Source: CAZWSE01 sp964636575 (GTDB taxonomy: Bacteria; Pseudomonadota; Alphaproteobacteria; Rhodobacterales; Rhodobacteraceae). From it: a DNA stretch of 40,852 bases. Position numbers and translations under genes: made by a program. The stretch spans positions 1-40,852 of the forward strand of contig CAZWSE010000018.1 of assembly GCA_964636575.1 (NCBI GenBank), given 5' to 3'. Of this stretch, positions 7,768-16,332 are shown piece by piece. How positions within the stretch are numbered: the first letter of the stretch is position 1; each line of letters starts with the position of its first letter. The notes under the pieces are model-generated. The model made no database searches and was not told the origin of the DNA. It saw only the letters and a program-made list of their open reading frames with translations.

Positions 7768-8649
7768 ATGACACCTCGAAAGCTCTACCTTGGCCCATTA
7801 ACCGACAGCCGCAGATGGGACCATATCACCATTCGGCCCGATGACGTGATCGTCGCGACCCCGCCAAAGAACGGCACCACATGGATGCAAACGATCATTG
7901 CTTTGCTGATATCCGGCGATCCTGATGTGCAAACGGAACTGGCTGAGAAAATGCCTTGGGTGGATATTCGGGTCCGCGAGATTGCGCAGGTTGCTGAACG
8001 GATTGAGGCGATGCCGCATCGGCGCTGTCTCAAAAGCCATACGCCTTTGGACGGTCTGCCGCTGGACGATCATGCCCAATACATTTGTGTGTTTCGCCAT
8101 CCCTTGGATGCGCATTTTTCCTACCGCCAGCATCTGCGAAATATCCCGATGGCCTATCTGGCCAGTTGGTTTCCAGAGGATGATCCCGACGGGGTGACCT
8201 TTCGCCGTTTTCTGGATGGCGGGGCAGAGGGGTTTGACACAGATGCCATGCCGCTGGCCCATATCCTGCGCCATTATGAGGCTGCGCGCGCCCATGCGGA
8301 TCGCCCGAATGTGACGCTGTTTCACTATGCCGATATGACGCGGGATTTGGCGGGTACCTTTGACAGGGTGGCGGGCCTGTTGGGCATTTCGCACTCTGCG
8401 GCTGTGATGGAGCACCTGATCGAGGCTGCGACCTTCGGGAATATGAAGGCCAATGCGTCGCGCTTTGCCCCCGGCGGCGGCAAGGGGTTCATGAAGTCGG
8501 ATTCTGACTTTTTCCACAGCGGCACAAGCGGCAAATGGCACGGGCAATTGTCCGACGATGAACTGGCGGCTTATGACGCGATCATGGAAGACCGACTGAC
8601 GCCCGAAGATCGCGCTTGGTTGGAACATGGGGCAACGGGCGCCGCTTAG
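7768..8649 (+). CDS. sulfotransferase domain protein (PAPS-dependent)
   Basis: A 293-residue soluble protein of the cytosolic sulfotransferase superfamily. These enzymes transfer sulfate from 3'-phosphoadenosine-5'-phosphosulfate to a hydroxyl or amine. The 5'-phosphosulfate loop is PPKNGTTW (32-39), the likely catalytic base is His91 in KSHTPLDGLP, the 3'-phosphate contacts are Arg110 and Ser118 in FRHPLDAHFSY, and the late GTSGKW region near residue 250 corresponds to the RKGxxGDW motif in a degenerate form. The acceptor cannot be predicted. AAGAAAGG precedes the ATG. Its position between the oxidase genes and SURF1 is not one I expect, and an adjacent assembly gap makes the left border uncertain. 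It is complete. Confidence 0.88.
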   Translation: MTPRKLYLGPLTDSRRWDHITIRPDDVIVATPPKNGTTWMQTIIALLISGDPDVQTELAEKMPWVDIRVREIAQVAERIEAMPHRRCLKSHTPLDGLPLDDHAQYICVFRHPLDAHFSYRQHLRNIPMAYLASWFPEDDPDGVTFRRFLDGGAEGFDTDAMPLAHILRHYEAARAHADRPNVTLFHYADMTRDLAGTFDRVAGLLGISHSAAVMEHLIEAATFGNMKANASRFAPGGGKGFMKSDSDFFHSGTSGKWHGQLSDDELAAYDAIMEDRLTPEDRAWLEHGATGAA

Positions 8650-8767
8650 GGCCGACGCCTTTGCCAGTCTGCGACAGCGGCTGGTCGCAACGGGTATATT
8701 CACCCTTGATCCCTTGGCCTAATTCTTTGAGAACGCCCCTGTTACTATGCAAAGGCTTATCGCTGCC

Positions 8768-9448
8768 ATGTCCCGTTTTCTGTTTTCCTTGACCATCGGT
8801 CTGATTGGCTTTGCCATTCTGATCGGGCTTGGCGTTTGGCAGGTGCAGCGGCTGGCGTGGAAAGAGGGTATTCTGGCCGAGATTGATACCAAGCTGCTGG
8901 CTGCCCCCGTCGTTCTACCTGTGACCGTGGACCCGATTGCTGACAAGTACCTGCCGGTTGAGGTGGGTGGCGACTTCACCGGCGAGGAAATCCATGTTTT
9001 GGTCTCTCAGAAAGATGTGGGCGCTGGGTACCGTGTGATTGCTGTGCTGGAGACAACTGACCAGCGCCGCATCATGGTGGATCGCGGGTTTGTGCCCACC
9101 ACTGCCAAGGATCAGGACCGTGCCGCACAGGCCCGCAAAGTTGTCGGCAACTTGCATTGGCCCGATGAGATTGACAGCTATACGCCCGCCCCTGATCTGC
9201 CAAAGAACATCTGGTTTGCCCGTGATGTCCCAGCAATGGCCGAGGCTTTGGCGTCCGATCCTGTGCTGGTGGTTGCCCGCGTCACGTCCCAAACAACCCC
9301 TGCCGTCGCCCCGCTGCCCATCGACACAAGCGCCATACCCAACAACCATCTGCAATATGCGATCACTTGGTTCTCGCTTGCTGCGATCTGGGCGGCTATG
9401 ACAGGGTACTTCATCTGGCGCACCCGCGCCGCAACCCGTCGGAGTTGA
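8768..9448 (+). CDS. SURF1 family cytochrome oxidase biogenesis protein
   Basis: A 226-residue protein (233 if the upstream ATG at 8747 is used) with two membrane helices, one at each end, flanking a periplasmic domain. This is the SURF1/Shy1 layout. The signature LGVWQVQRLAWKE follows the first helix, and NNHLQYAITWFSLA leads into the last. SURF1 proteins assist heme A insertion into oxidase subunit I. I prefer the ATG at 8768 because homologs begin close to the first helix and AAAGG lies upstream, though the spacing is long. The gene is followed after 4 bases by thrC, whose ribosome site lies in the last SURF1 codons. Confidence 0.9.
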   Translation: MSRFLFSLTIGLIGFAILIGLGVWQVQRLAWKEGILAEIDTKLLAAPVVLPVTVDPIADKYLPVEVGGDFTGEEIHVLVSQKDVGAGYRVIAVLETTDQRRIMVDRGFVPTTAKDQDRAAQARKVVGNLHWPDEIDSYTPAPDLPKNIWFARDVPAMAEALASDPVLVVARVTSQTTPAVAPLPIDTSAIPNNHLQYAITWFSLAAIWAAMTGYFIWRTRAATRRS

Positions 9449-9452
9449 TACG

Positions 9453-10844
9453 TTGCACTATATCTCGACCCGTGGCACCGCGCCCAAACTGACCTTTGAA
9501 GAGGCGATGCTGACCGGCCTTGCCCGCGATGGTGGCTTGTATGTGCCAGAGTTTATCCCAACCTTCAGTCGCGCTGATATCGCGGCCTTGTCTGGTGTTA
9601 CTTACGAGGAAGCCGCGTTTCGCGTGATGAAGCCCTTTATTGGCGACACCTTCACCGATGCCGAGTTTCAAGACATTATTGCCCGCGCCTATGCCGGTTT
9701 CGGTCATGCCGCCCGTGCCCCTTTGGTTCAACTGAACGAAGGCCACTATCTGCTTGAGCTGTTCCATGGCCCCACCTTGGCCTTCAAAGACTTTGCTATG
9801 CAGTTGATCGGTCAGATGTTTGATTTTGCCCTCAAACGCAGTGGCCAGCGCGTGACCATTGTGGGGGCGACCTCAGGCGATACCGGCTCTGCCGCGATTG
9901 AGGCGTTCCGCGGTCTTGATGCTGTTGATGTGTTTATTCTGTATCCTCATGGCCGTGTGTCCGAGGTCCAGCGCCGTCAGATGACCACGCCCTCTGAGCC
10001 GAATGTGCATGCCTTGGCTGTCGATGGTGATTTCGATGATTGCCAAGCTGCCGTCAAAGATATGTTCAACGATTTTGAATTCCGCGATGCTATTCGTCTG
10101 GCTGGTGTGAACAGCATCAACTGGGCCCGTGTTCTGGCGCAGGTGGTCTATTACTTTACCTCTGCCGTGTCTCTGGGTGCCCCGCATCGCACCGTTGATT
10201 TCACCGTGCCGACCGGCAACTTCGGGGATATCTTTGCTGGCTATATCGCCAAGAAGATGGGGTTGCCTATTGGCAAACTGGTCGTCGCCACCAATCAGAA
10301 TGACATTCTGCACCGTTGTCTGTCGGGGCAGGGGTATCACAAGGGTGAAATGCTGCCCTCGATCAGTCCGTCAATGGATATTCAAGTGTCCTCCAACTTC
10401 GAGCGTGCCTTGTTTGATGCCTACGGTCGTGATGGTGCCGCTGTGGTTCAACTGATGGACGAGCTGAAAACCCAAGGTGGCTTTAACGTCAGCCAAGGGG
10501 CCATGCAGATGTTGCAGGAGACCTTTGCGTCGGGCCGTGCGTCGGAGGCTGAAACCAGCGCCACGATCACAAGCGCGCTGAAGGATATGGGTGAGCTTTT
10601 GTGCCCCCATTCCGCGATTGGTGTGAAGGTGGCCGAGGAACACCGCGATGGGGCGACCCCTATGGTAACGCTCGCCACGGCGCATCCTGCCAAGTTCCCT
10701 GATGCGGTCAACAAAGCGTCAGATGTGCATCCGCCTCTTCCCCCGCGTATGGCTGATCTTTATGACCGGCCCGAGCGGGTGACACGGATCGCCAATGATC
10801 TGACCGCCCTGCAAGACCACATCAAAGGACAGATCAAAGCGTGA
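9453..10844 (+). CDS. thrC: threonine synthase
   Basis: A 463-residue PLP enzyme that converts O-phosphohomoserine to threonine. The N-terminal region (MHYISTRG, then DGGLYVPE) is typical of the longer proteobacterial ThrC class. Lys112 in FHGPTLAFKDFAMQ is the expected Schiff-base lysine. The phosphate loop GATSGDTGSAAIEA and the PTGNFGD motif are intact. The start is a TTG at 9453: a GGAG site 8 bases upstream fits it, and no ATG lies nearby. The stop overlaps the GTG start of the M16 peptidase gene by four bases. SURF1-thrC-M16 is a gene order I recognise from Rhodobacteraceae; it appears to be positional rather than functional. Confidence 0.96.
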   Translation: MHYISTRGTAPKLTFEEAMLTGLARDGGLYVPEFIPTFSRADIAALSGVTYEEAAFRVMKPFIGDTFTDAEFQDIIARAYAGFGHAARAPLVQLNEGHYLLELFHGPTLAFKDFAMQLIGQMFDFALKRSGQRVTIVGATSGDTGSAAIEAFRGLDAVDVFILYPHGRVSEVQRRQMTTPSEPNVHALAVDGDFDDCQAAVKDMFNDFEFRDAIRLAGVNSINWARVLAQVVYYFTSAVSLGAPHRTVDFTVPTGNFGDIFAGYIAKKMGLPIGKLVVATNQNDILHRCLSGQGYHKGEMLPSISPSMDIQVSSNFERALFDAYGRDGAAVVQLMDELKTQGGFNVSQGAMQMLQETFASGRASEAETSATITSALKDMGELLCPHSAIGVKVAEEHRDGATPMVTLATAHPAKFPDAVNKASDVHPPLPPRMADLYDRPERVTRIANDLTALQDHIKGQIKA

Positions 10845-12103
10845 GCGTTCAAACACATACTCTGCCCAATGGCTTTCGCGTTGTGACCGAGCATATGCCG
10901 GGGCTGTTGTCGGCCTCTATCGGGGTTTGGGTCAACGCAGGTGCCCGCCACGAGGCGCCCGAGCAGAACGGCATCGCCCATTTTCTTGAGCACATGGCTT
11001 TCAAAGGCACCACCAAGCGGTCTTCATTACAGATCGCTGAGGCCATTGAGGACGTGGGCGGGTATATCAACGCCTATACCAGCCGCGAGGTGACGGCTTA
11101 TTACGCCCGTGTTTTGCAAAACGACGTGCCGCTGGCTTTGGATGTGATTGCCGATATTCTGATGAACCCGCTGTTCGAAGACCATGAGATCGAGGTCGAG
11201 CGGGGTGTGATTTTGCAAGAGATCGGGCAGGCTTTGGACACGCCCGACGATGTCATTTTCGATTGGTTGCAAGAACAGGCTTATCCTGATCAGCCTTTGG
11301 GAAAGACGATCCTTGGACCCTCCGAGCGGGTCAGTGCCTTTTCGCGCGATGATCTGAAGAGCTTTGTCGGGCAGAACTATGGCCCCGGTCAGATGATCCT
11401 GTCTGCCGCGGGCGCTGTGGATCACGATGCCATCGTGCGCATGGCCGAGGACTTGTTCGGGCATATGCCGCCACTCGTTGAAACGCCTGCGGGCGCGGCT
11501 GTGTTCCAAGGCGGTGAGACCCGTCAGGAAAAGCCGTTGGAACAGGCGCACTTTGCGCTCGCCTTTGAAAGCCCCGGCTATAAGGATGATGCGATTTACA
11601 CGGCGCAAATCTATGCCTCTGCTTTGGGGGGCGGCATGTCGAGCCGGTTGTTTCAGGAAATCCGTGAACATCGTGGCCTGTGCTATACGATCTTTGCCCA
11701 AGCCGGTGCCTATGCAGACACTGGCATGATGACGGTCTATGCGGGCACCTCTGCCGGACAGGTGTCCGAACTGGCGGGGATCACCGTGGACGAGATGAAG
11801 CGCGCAGCAGATGATATGACCGCCGCCGAGGTAGCACGCGCACGTGCGCAGATGAAGGCAGGGCTGTTGATGGGGTTGGAAAGCCCGTCCAACCGCGCCG
11901 AACGTCTGGCGCGTATTTTGCAAATCTGGGATCGCGTGCCCGGCCTTGATGAAACGATCGAACGCATTGATGCGGTGACCACAGGCGATGTGTGCGATTT
12001 TGCCGGCACGCTGTCTACGTCTGCCCCGATGGCGATGGCGCTATATGGACCGGTGGAACAAGCCCCGACCCTTGAGCAGTTGCAAGGCAGGCGCGCTGCC
12101 TAA
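10841..12103 (+). CDS. M16 family zinc peptidase (processing-peptidase-like)
   Basis: A 420-residue protein of the pitrilysin/mitochondrial processing peptidase family. The inverted zinc motif HFLEH is at 47-51, and the third ligand is expected in the ERGVILQEI stretch (120-128, Glu127), about 76 residues later as in active members. The C-terminal half contains the second M16 domain with the glycine-rich GGGMSSRLFQEIRE segment that binds substrate. The single-length, zinc-complete form resembles the MPP beta-type bacterial homologs, including PqqL-like and rickettsial peptidases. The GTG start lies in the thrC stop (GTGA), and its own TAA shares a base with the next ATG, so three genes are translationally chained. 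The physiological substrate is unknown. Confidence 0.93.
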   Translation: MSVQTHTLPNGFRVVTEHMPGLLSASIGVWVNAGARHEAPEQNGIAHFLEHMAFKGTTKRSSLQIAEAIEDVGGYINAYTSREVTAYYARVLQNDVPLALDVIADILMNPLFEDHEIEVERGVILQEIGQALDTPDDVIFDWLQEQAYPDQPLGKTILGPSERVSAFSRDDLKSFVGQNYGPGQMILSAAGAVDHDAIVRMAEDLFGHMPPLVETPAGAAVFQGGETRQEKPLEQAHFALAFESPGYKDDAIYTAQIYASALGGGMSSRLFQEIREHRGLCYTIFAQAGAYADTGMMTVYAGTSAGQVSELAGITVDEMKRAADDMTAAEVARARAQMKAGLLMGLESPSNRAERLARILQIWDRVPGLDETIERIDAVTTGDVCDFAGTLSTSAPMAMALYGPVEQAPTLEQLQGRRAA

Positions 12104-12685
12104 TGTTGCTAAGCCGCCGAAAGCTGAAGATAGAGACGGACCGCCTGACGCTGCGCACCCCCGTCCATTCCGACTTTCGCCCTTGGACGAGCCTGCGCCG
12201 CGAAAGCGAAGACTATCTACGGGTTTGGGAACCTGCCTGGGCGCATGACCACCTGTCGCGCAAAGCCTTTACCAACCGCGTGTATTGGGCGCAGCGCAGT
12301 GTTGGCAACGGCACGGCCTTGCCCTTGTTTCTTGTGCGTCGCGAAGACGACGCGCTGATCGGGGCGATCACGCTGGACAATATCCGCCGCGGTCCTGCGC
12401 AATGCGGCACGCTTGGGTATTGGACCGGCGAGCAATTCGCGCGACATGGCTATATGCAAGAGGCCATCAAATCGGTGGTGCATTATGCCTTCACCCATCT
12501 TGATCTGTCACGGATTGAGGCCGCCTGTTTGCCTGAGAACAAGGCGTCGCGTGGGTTGTTGGAAAAAAGCCAGTTCAAGTATGAAGGTGTGGCCCAGTCA
12601 TACTTGCAGATCGACGGACGCTGGCGAACGCATGTGCTTTATGCGGCTTTGCGTTCTGATCGGCGGGGGAAGACGGACGCGGGGT
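12103..12685 (+). CDS. GNAT acetyltransferase, RimJ/RimL type (cut by assembly gap)
   Basis: About 194 residues are visible before the gap. The pattern matches ribosomal-protein-alanine acetyltransferases: an N-terminal KIETDRLTLRTP strand, then ALIGAITLDNI, a GYWTGEQFARHGYMQEA acetyl-CoA-binding loop in which ARHGYMQEA replaces the usual RxxGxA, and the LPENKASRGLLEKSQFKYEG segment typical of the RimJ/RimL fold. The domain looks complete at HVLYAAL, so the stop probably lies just inside the gap and only a short tail is missing. The ATG shares one base with the M16 stop (TAATG). Family members N-acetylate the N-terminal residue of ribosomal or other proteins; the target is not known. Confidence 0.88.
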
Positions 12686-12785
12686 NNNNNNNNNNNNNNN
12701 NNNNNNNNNNNNNNNNNNNNNNNNNNNNNNNNNNNNNNNNNNNNNNNNNNNNNNNNNNNNNNNNNNNNNNNNNNNNNNNNNNNNN
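12686..12785. other. assembly gap (100 N)
   Basis: A second run of exactly 100 N, again a placeholder length. It removes the end of the RimJ-like gene and possibly more. Frames that read through the N block carry no information. Confidence 0.97.
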
Positions 12786-12811
12786 ACCCATCCCCAAACA
12801 CGAAAACGCCC

Positions 12812-12829
12812 CGGATCTGAGGGGATCCG
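12812..12829 (-). terminator. candidate terminator of the small secreted protein gene
   Basis: CGGATC (12812-12817) and GATCCG (12824-12829) form a perfect 6-bp stem with a 6-base loop. Read on the minus strand, GGGGCG and then TTTT follow. It is downstream of the gene ending at 12872 and would also face transcripts from the acetyltransferase side. The T-run is short, so the call is modest. Confidence 0.4.
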
Positions 12830-12871
12830 AGACGTTTCGCCGAGGGGAAAATGGAAGGGTCGTGAGTGGTG

Positions 12872-13207
12872 TTAGCGGTGGAAAAAGTCAACTGAGTTGC
12901 GCCGCTCAAGCTGACGCTCGGACAGTGTTTTGCGCGCGCCTGCCTTGTGGTTGAAGCTGCGTTTTTGACCGAAAAGCTTGAACTGGACGCCTTGCCTGCT
13001 GGCCCGTGCGCGCTTGGTGGTTGTGACCGTTGGCGTGCGTTCGTCATAGCTGAACTGCGTTCCGCCTTGCAGCACGATGCCGTTGTTGCCGCCCTTCACG
13101 TGCCCTTCGAGCCCGCGGGCTTCTGCCGCCAGAGGTGCCAATGCAACCACCCCAACAAGGGTCAAGGCTGCGATGTCGGAAAGTGTCGATTTGATAGAGA
13201 GTGTCAT
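12872..13207 (-). CDS. small basic secreted protein of unknown function
   Basis: A 111-residue protein with a classical signal peptide (hydrophobic core at about 12-26, likely cleavage after AEA at residue 30). The mature part of about 80 residues is strongly basic, rich in Arg, Lys, Gly and Gln, and has no cysteines. A glycine-rich stretch (GHVKGGNNGIVLQGG) is followed by RKTLSERQLERR near the C-terminus. I do not recognise a family. The ATG at 13207 is chosen because AAAGGA lies about 9 bases upstream and a signal peptide starts there; the frame is open farther upstream but lacks those features. It stands alone, divergent from the metallo-beta-lactamase gene. A nucleic-acid- or envelope-binding role would suit the charge but is only a guess. 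Confidence 0.65.
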   Translation of the reverse strand: MTLSIKSTLSDIAALTLVGVVALAPLAAEARGLEGHVKGGNNGIVLQGGTQFSYDERTPTVTTTKRARASRQGVQFKLFGQKRSFNHKAGARKTLSERQLERRNSVDFFHR

Positions 13208-13400
13208 GTTTGTCGTCCTTTCGAGGGTTGCCCTGCGCTGTGCAGGTTTTCTGTTGCGTTGACTAAGAATTGGGGCAGGGCAGGGTAACTTGCAAAGCAA
13301 GTGGCCGTGTCCTCACTGTAACAACACTCGTTTGTGCAAATTATGTAACAAATGGTTCCTAAGTTTAGACGGGCTTTGTGCACCTCCACTGCGGGGGGGA

Positions 13401-13428
13401 TTGAACGACAGGCCGACTGCGCTATCCT
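13401..13428 (+). promoter_or_regulatory. candidate promoter of the MBL-fold gene
   Basis: TTGAAC (13401-13406) and TATCCT (13423-13428) are separated by 16 bases, a reasonable housekeeping promoter, ending about 20 bases before the ATG at 13449, with a GGGAGGG ribosome site between. Confidence 0.45.
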
Positions 13429-13448
13429 GAGACTAGGGAGGGCGTTTC

Positions 13449-14279
13449 ATGCTCAAAACCTTATCTGCACTCTGTCTGGGCCTGATGGCGGGCTTTGCAG
13501 CCCCTGCCGCCGCCCAATCCCAAAAACCGAGCCAGTGCTTTGCGATCGCCGATGCCAACCCCGGTTTCAAATACCTGCACTATGCGTCCTTCGCCGCCCC
13601 CCTTGAGGATTTCAGTGTTCGCATTCACTACATTGCCCATGCGTCTTTTCTGATCCGCAGCGCTGGCGGGCTGAACATGGTCACCGATTTCACCGGCTTC
13701 ATCGGCAACACCAAGATGATCCCCGATGTGGTCACCATGAACCACGCCCATGAGACCCATTGGACCGCCAACCCTGATCCCGCCATCCCTCATGTTCTGC
13801 CCGGTTGGGGCAAGTTTGGCGAAGGGGTGTCCCATTATCTTGATCTCGATGAGGTCCTGATCCGCAATGTGAACACCGACATCCGCAGCCAGTTCAGCGG
13901 GGTCGAGGACAACGGCAATTCGATCTTTATCTTTGAGGTCGCGGGGCTGTGCATCGGCCACTTGGGCCATTTGCATCACGAACCAACGGAGCGCGATTAT
14001 GCTGAACTCGGGCGGCTTGATGTGGTGATGGTCCCTGTCGATGGCGGGATGACCGTTGATCTGCCCACGATGATGAAGGTGACGGAACGGTTGAAATCCA
14101 GCGTTGTCATCCCGATGCACTGGTTCGGGGATTATACGTTGCAACTGTTCCTCGACGGGATGTCCCAACAATTTGCCATCCAGCGCCCCCGCGGCCCAAG
14201 CATTGACCTGTCACTGCGCACCTTGCCGACACGTCCCACGATCATTGTTCTGGATCCTGACTGGCTCCGCGATGAGTAA
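13449..14279 (+). CDS. exported metallo-beta-lactamase-fold hydrolase (UlaG-like)
   Basis: A 276-residue protein with a signal peptide (about 1-22, ending AAAQ), so it should act in the periplasm. The metallo-beta-lactamase fold is recognisable: HASFLI near 64-69, an NHAHETH metal motif at 98-104, HLGHLHH at 171-177, a PVDGG motif with Asp198, and His224 in IPMHWFGD. The overall order resembles the UlaG/RNase Z-like branch. The usual HxHxDH motif reads HxHxTH here, so the aspartate that normally binds the second metal is replaced by Thr103 and one metal site may be weakened or lost. The substrate is unknown. The gene has its own candidate promoter and is followed by the FAD oxidase gene after 39 bases. 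Confidence 0.82.
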   Translation: MLKTLSALCLGLMAGFAAPAAAQSQKPSQCFAIADANPGFKYLHYASFAAPLEDFSVRIHYIAHASFLIRSAGGLNMVTDFTGFIGNTKMIPDVVTMNHAHETHWTANPDPAIPHVLPGWGKFGEGVSHYLDLDEVLIRNVNTDIRSQFSGVEDNGNSIFIFEVAGLCIGHLGHLHHEPTERDYAELGRLDVVMVPVDGGMTVDLPTMMKVTERLKSSVVIPMHWFGDYTLQLFLDGMSQQFAIQRPRGPSIDLSLRTLPTRPTIIVLDPDWLRDE

Positions 14280-14318
14280 CCATTGCATGCGCGCACTGGC
14301 TGGTGTTTGTACGCCTGC

Positions 14319-15737
14319 ATGACAGTGAACCCCGCGACCCCAGAATTCGAAGCCAGCCTGCGCGCCCAACTGCCTGACGGCACGATCCGCAGTACGCAGG
14401 CCCGTCACCTTGAAGAACCCCGTGGCCGCTATGCTGGGCAGGCAGGGCTTTTGGTTGTGCCGCACTCCACCGATGAGGTTGCTACAGTCGTGCGCGCAGC
14501 CAGTGACGCCAGTGTCGGGATGGTACCCTATGGCGGCGGCACGGGGCTTGTTGGAGGGCAAGTCGCGCCCGATGGGCCGCGCCCTGTTATTCTATCGCTT
14601 GAACGCATGACCAAGATCCGCGCCGTCTATCCCGATGAGAACGTATTGGTCGCCGAGGCTGGTGCGATTTTGCAAGACATTCAAACTGCGGCCACGGATG
14701 TTGACCGGTTGTTTCCTTTGTCGTTGGCGGCCCAAGGGTCGGCGCGTATCGGTGGCAATCTGGCGACCAATGCAGGCGGAGTGAACGTGCTACGTTATGG
14801 CAATGCCCGTGATCTGTGTTTGGGGCTGGAGGCTGTTTTACCCGATGGCACCATTTGGAACGGGCTGAGCCGGCTGCGCAAGGACAACACAGGCTATGAC
14901 CTGCGCAATCTGCTGATCGGGTCTGAAGGGACTTTGGGGGTCATCACAGCCGCGTCTTTGAAGCTGTCCCCGATCCCCGCGGGCACGGGCACGGCCATGA
15001 TGGTCGTGGGATCGCCGCAAGATGCACTAACCTTGCTGTCGATGGCGCGCAGCCAAGTGGGGGAAGGGGTCAGCGCCTTTGAGTTGATCCATAAGCAGGG
15101 CTTTGACTTTCTGGCCCAAGTGATGCCCGAAGTGCGCCAACCCTTCGCAAAGGCGCCTGAATGGTGCGTTCTGATTGAGGTCGGGCTGGCGCAGGGGTTG
15201 GGTCCGGTAGATGCGCTGGAAACTCTCTTTGCAGAGGCTATGGACCAAGGGATCACAAGCGACGGCATCATCGCGCAATCGCAGGCCCAACGGGCGGATC
15301 TTTGGACGGTGCGCGAAACCATCCCCGAAGCCAATCGGCGGATCGGGTCGGTGTCATCGCATGATATCTCGGTACCTATCGGGGCAATTCCAGACTTCAT
15401 CGCAACCGCAGGCGAAAAGCTCGCTCAACTCGGGGACCTGCGGATTAACTGTTTTGGCCATGTGGGCGACGGCAATCTGCACTACAATGTTTTTCCCGCA
15501 GCAGGAAAAACGCGGGCTGACTATGAAACCGAACGCCCGAAGGTCAAAGAGCTGGTCCATGATCTGGTGCATGCGCTCGACGGGTCGGTCAGTGCCGAAC
15601 ACGGGATCGGACGGCTTAAGGTCGACGATCTGGAACGCTACGGCGATCCGGCCAAGCTTGCCGCAATGCGGGCAATCAAAGCAGCACTCGACCCCAAAGG
15701 CATCATGAACCCCGGCGCAATCTTAAGGGCGCGTTAA
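14319..15737 (+). CDS. FAD-linked 2-hydroxyacid dehydrogenase (GlcD/D2HGDH-like)
   Basis: A 472-residue flavoprotein with an N-terminal FAD-binding type 4 (PCMH) domain and a C-terminal FAD-oxidase domain. Signatures: PYGGGTGLVGGQ near 69-80, GGNLATNAGGVN for flavin contact, YDLRNLLIGSEGTLGVIT, and in the C-terminal domain the HVGDGNLHYN metal-binding stretch and SAEHGIGRLK. These features fit D-2-hydroxyglutarate or D-lactate dehydrogenases and the GlcD subunit of glycolate oxidase. It is a single complete chain without GlcE or GlcF partners, which argues for a stand-alone D-2-hydroxyglutarate or D-lactate type. Substrate choice within that group is not resolvable by eye. The ATG at 14319 is preferred over an in-frame TTG at 14283. 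Confidence 0.9.
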   Translation: MTVNPATPEFEASLRAQLPDGTIRSTQARHLEEPRGRYAGQAGLLVVPHSTDEVATVVRAASDASVGMVPYGGGTGLVGGQVAPDGPRPVILSLERMTKIRAVYPDENVLVAEAGAILQDIQTAATDVDRLFPLSLAAQGSARIGGNLATNAGGVNVLRYGNARDLCLGLEAVLPDGTIWNGLSRLRKDNTGYDLRNLLIGSEGTLGVITAASLKLSPIPAGTGTAMMVVGSPQDALTLLSMARSQVGEGVSAFELIHKQGFDFLAQVMPEVRQPFAKAPEWCVLIEVGLAQGLGPVDALETLFAEAMDQGITSDGIIAQSQAQRADLWTVRETIPEANRRIGSVSSHDISVPIGAIPDFIATAGEKLAQLGDLRINCFGHVGDGNLHYNVFPAAGKTRADYETERPKVKELVHDLVHALDGSVSAEHGIGRLKVDDLERYGDPAKLAAMRAIKAALDPKGIMNPGAILRAR

Positions 15738-15801
15738 CCCTTCTTTGTTCAAAATAAATCCCCGCCGGAGGCTTCCAAGGGGTCCAGATGCGCGGGCGTT
15801 G

Positions 15802-16332
15802 CTATAGGCCCTCAAAGGCGCAAAGGGCGTGCACCTCCATGCCCATCTTTTCAAGACGGGCGCGGCCGCCAAGCTCTGGCAGATCAATCACAAAGGCACA
15901 GCTTACGATTTCGCCACCCAGACGTTCGATCAGTTTGATACCGGCCTCTGCGGTGCCACCTGTGGCCAGCAGGTCATCGACCACCAGTATTTTCTCGCCC
16001 GGTTGAATGGCGTCGTCATGGATTTCGACAATCGCTTCGCCGTATTCCAGAGTGTATTCCTCCGAAATCACCGCACCCGGCAGCTTGCCCTTTTTACGGA
16101 CCGGCACGAACCCGACGCTGAGCTGGTGGGCAATCGCCCCGCCAAGGATGAACCCGCGCGCCTCAAGCCCCACGACTTTGTCAATCTCAAGCCCTGCATA
16201 GGGATGCAGCATTTGGTCCACCGCAATGCGAAACCCGCGCGGGTCCGCAAACAGCGTGGTCACATCGCGAAACATGATCCCTTCGTGCGGGAAGTCGACG
16301 ATGGTTCGGATATAGTCTTTGACAGTCTTCAT
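15802..16332 (-). CDS. apt: adenine phosphoribosyltransferase
   Basis: A 176-residue type I phosphoribosyltransferase that turns adenine and PRPP into AMP. The PRPP-binding motif ILVVDDLLATGGTA (115-128) and the adenine-side features FRDVTTLF (21-28) and GLEARGFILGG (55-65) are all present, and the length is canonical. It is the last gene of a minus-strand operon headed by mtnP, whose product releases adenine, so the two enzymes form a salvage route. Its ATG overlaps the lysE stop (ATGA), indicating coupled translation. The frame converges on the FAD oxidase gene with 64 bases between stops, in which I see no strong hairpin. Confidence 0.96.
   Translation of the reverse strand: MKTVKDYIRTIVDFPHEGIMFRDVTTLFADPRGFRIAVDQMLHPYAGLEIDKVVGLEARGFILGGAIAHQLSVGFVPVRKKGKLPGAVISEEYTLEYGEAIVEIHDDAIQPGEKILVVDDLLATGGTAEAGIKLIERLGGEIVSCAFVIDLPELGGRARLEKMGMEVHALCAFEGL

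Noticed and set aside
12598..13047. Frames reading through the second N block
   Set aside because: The N run has an arbitrary length, so any frame crossing it is meaningless.
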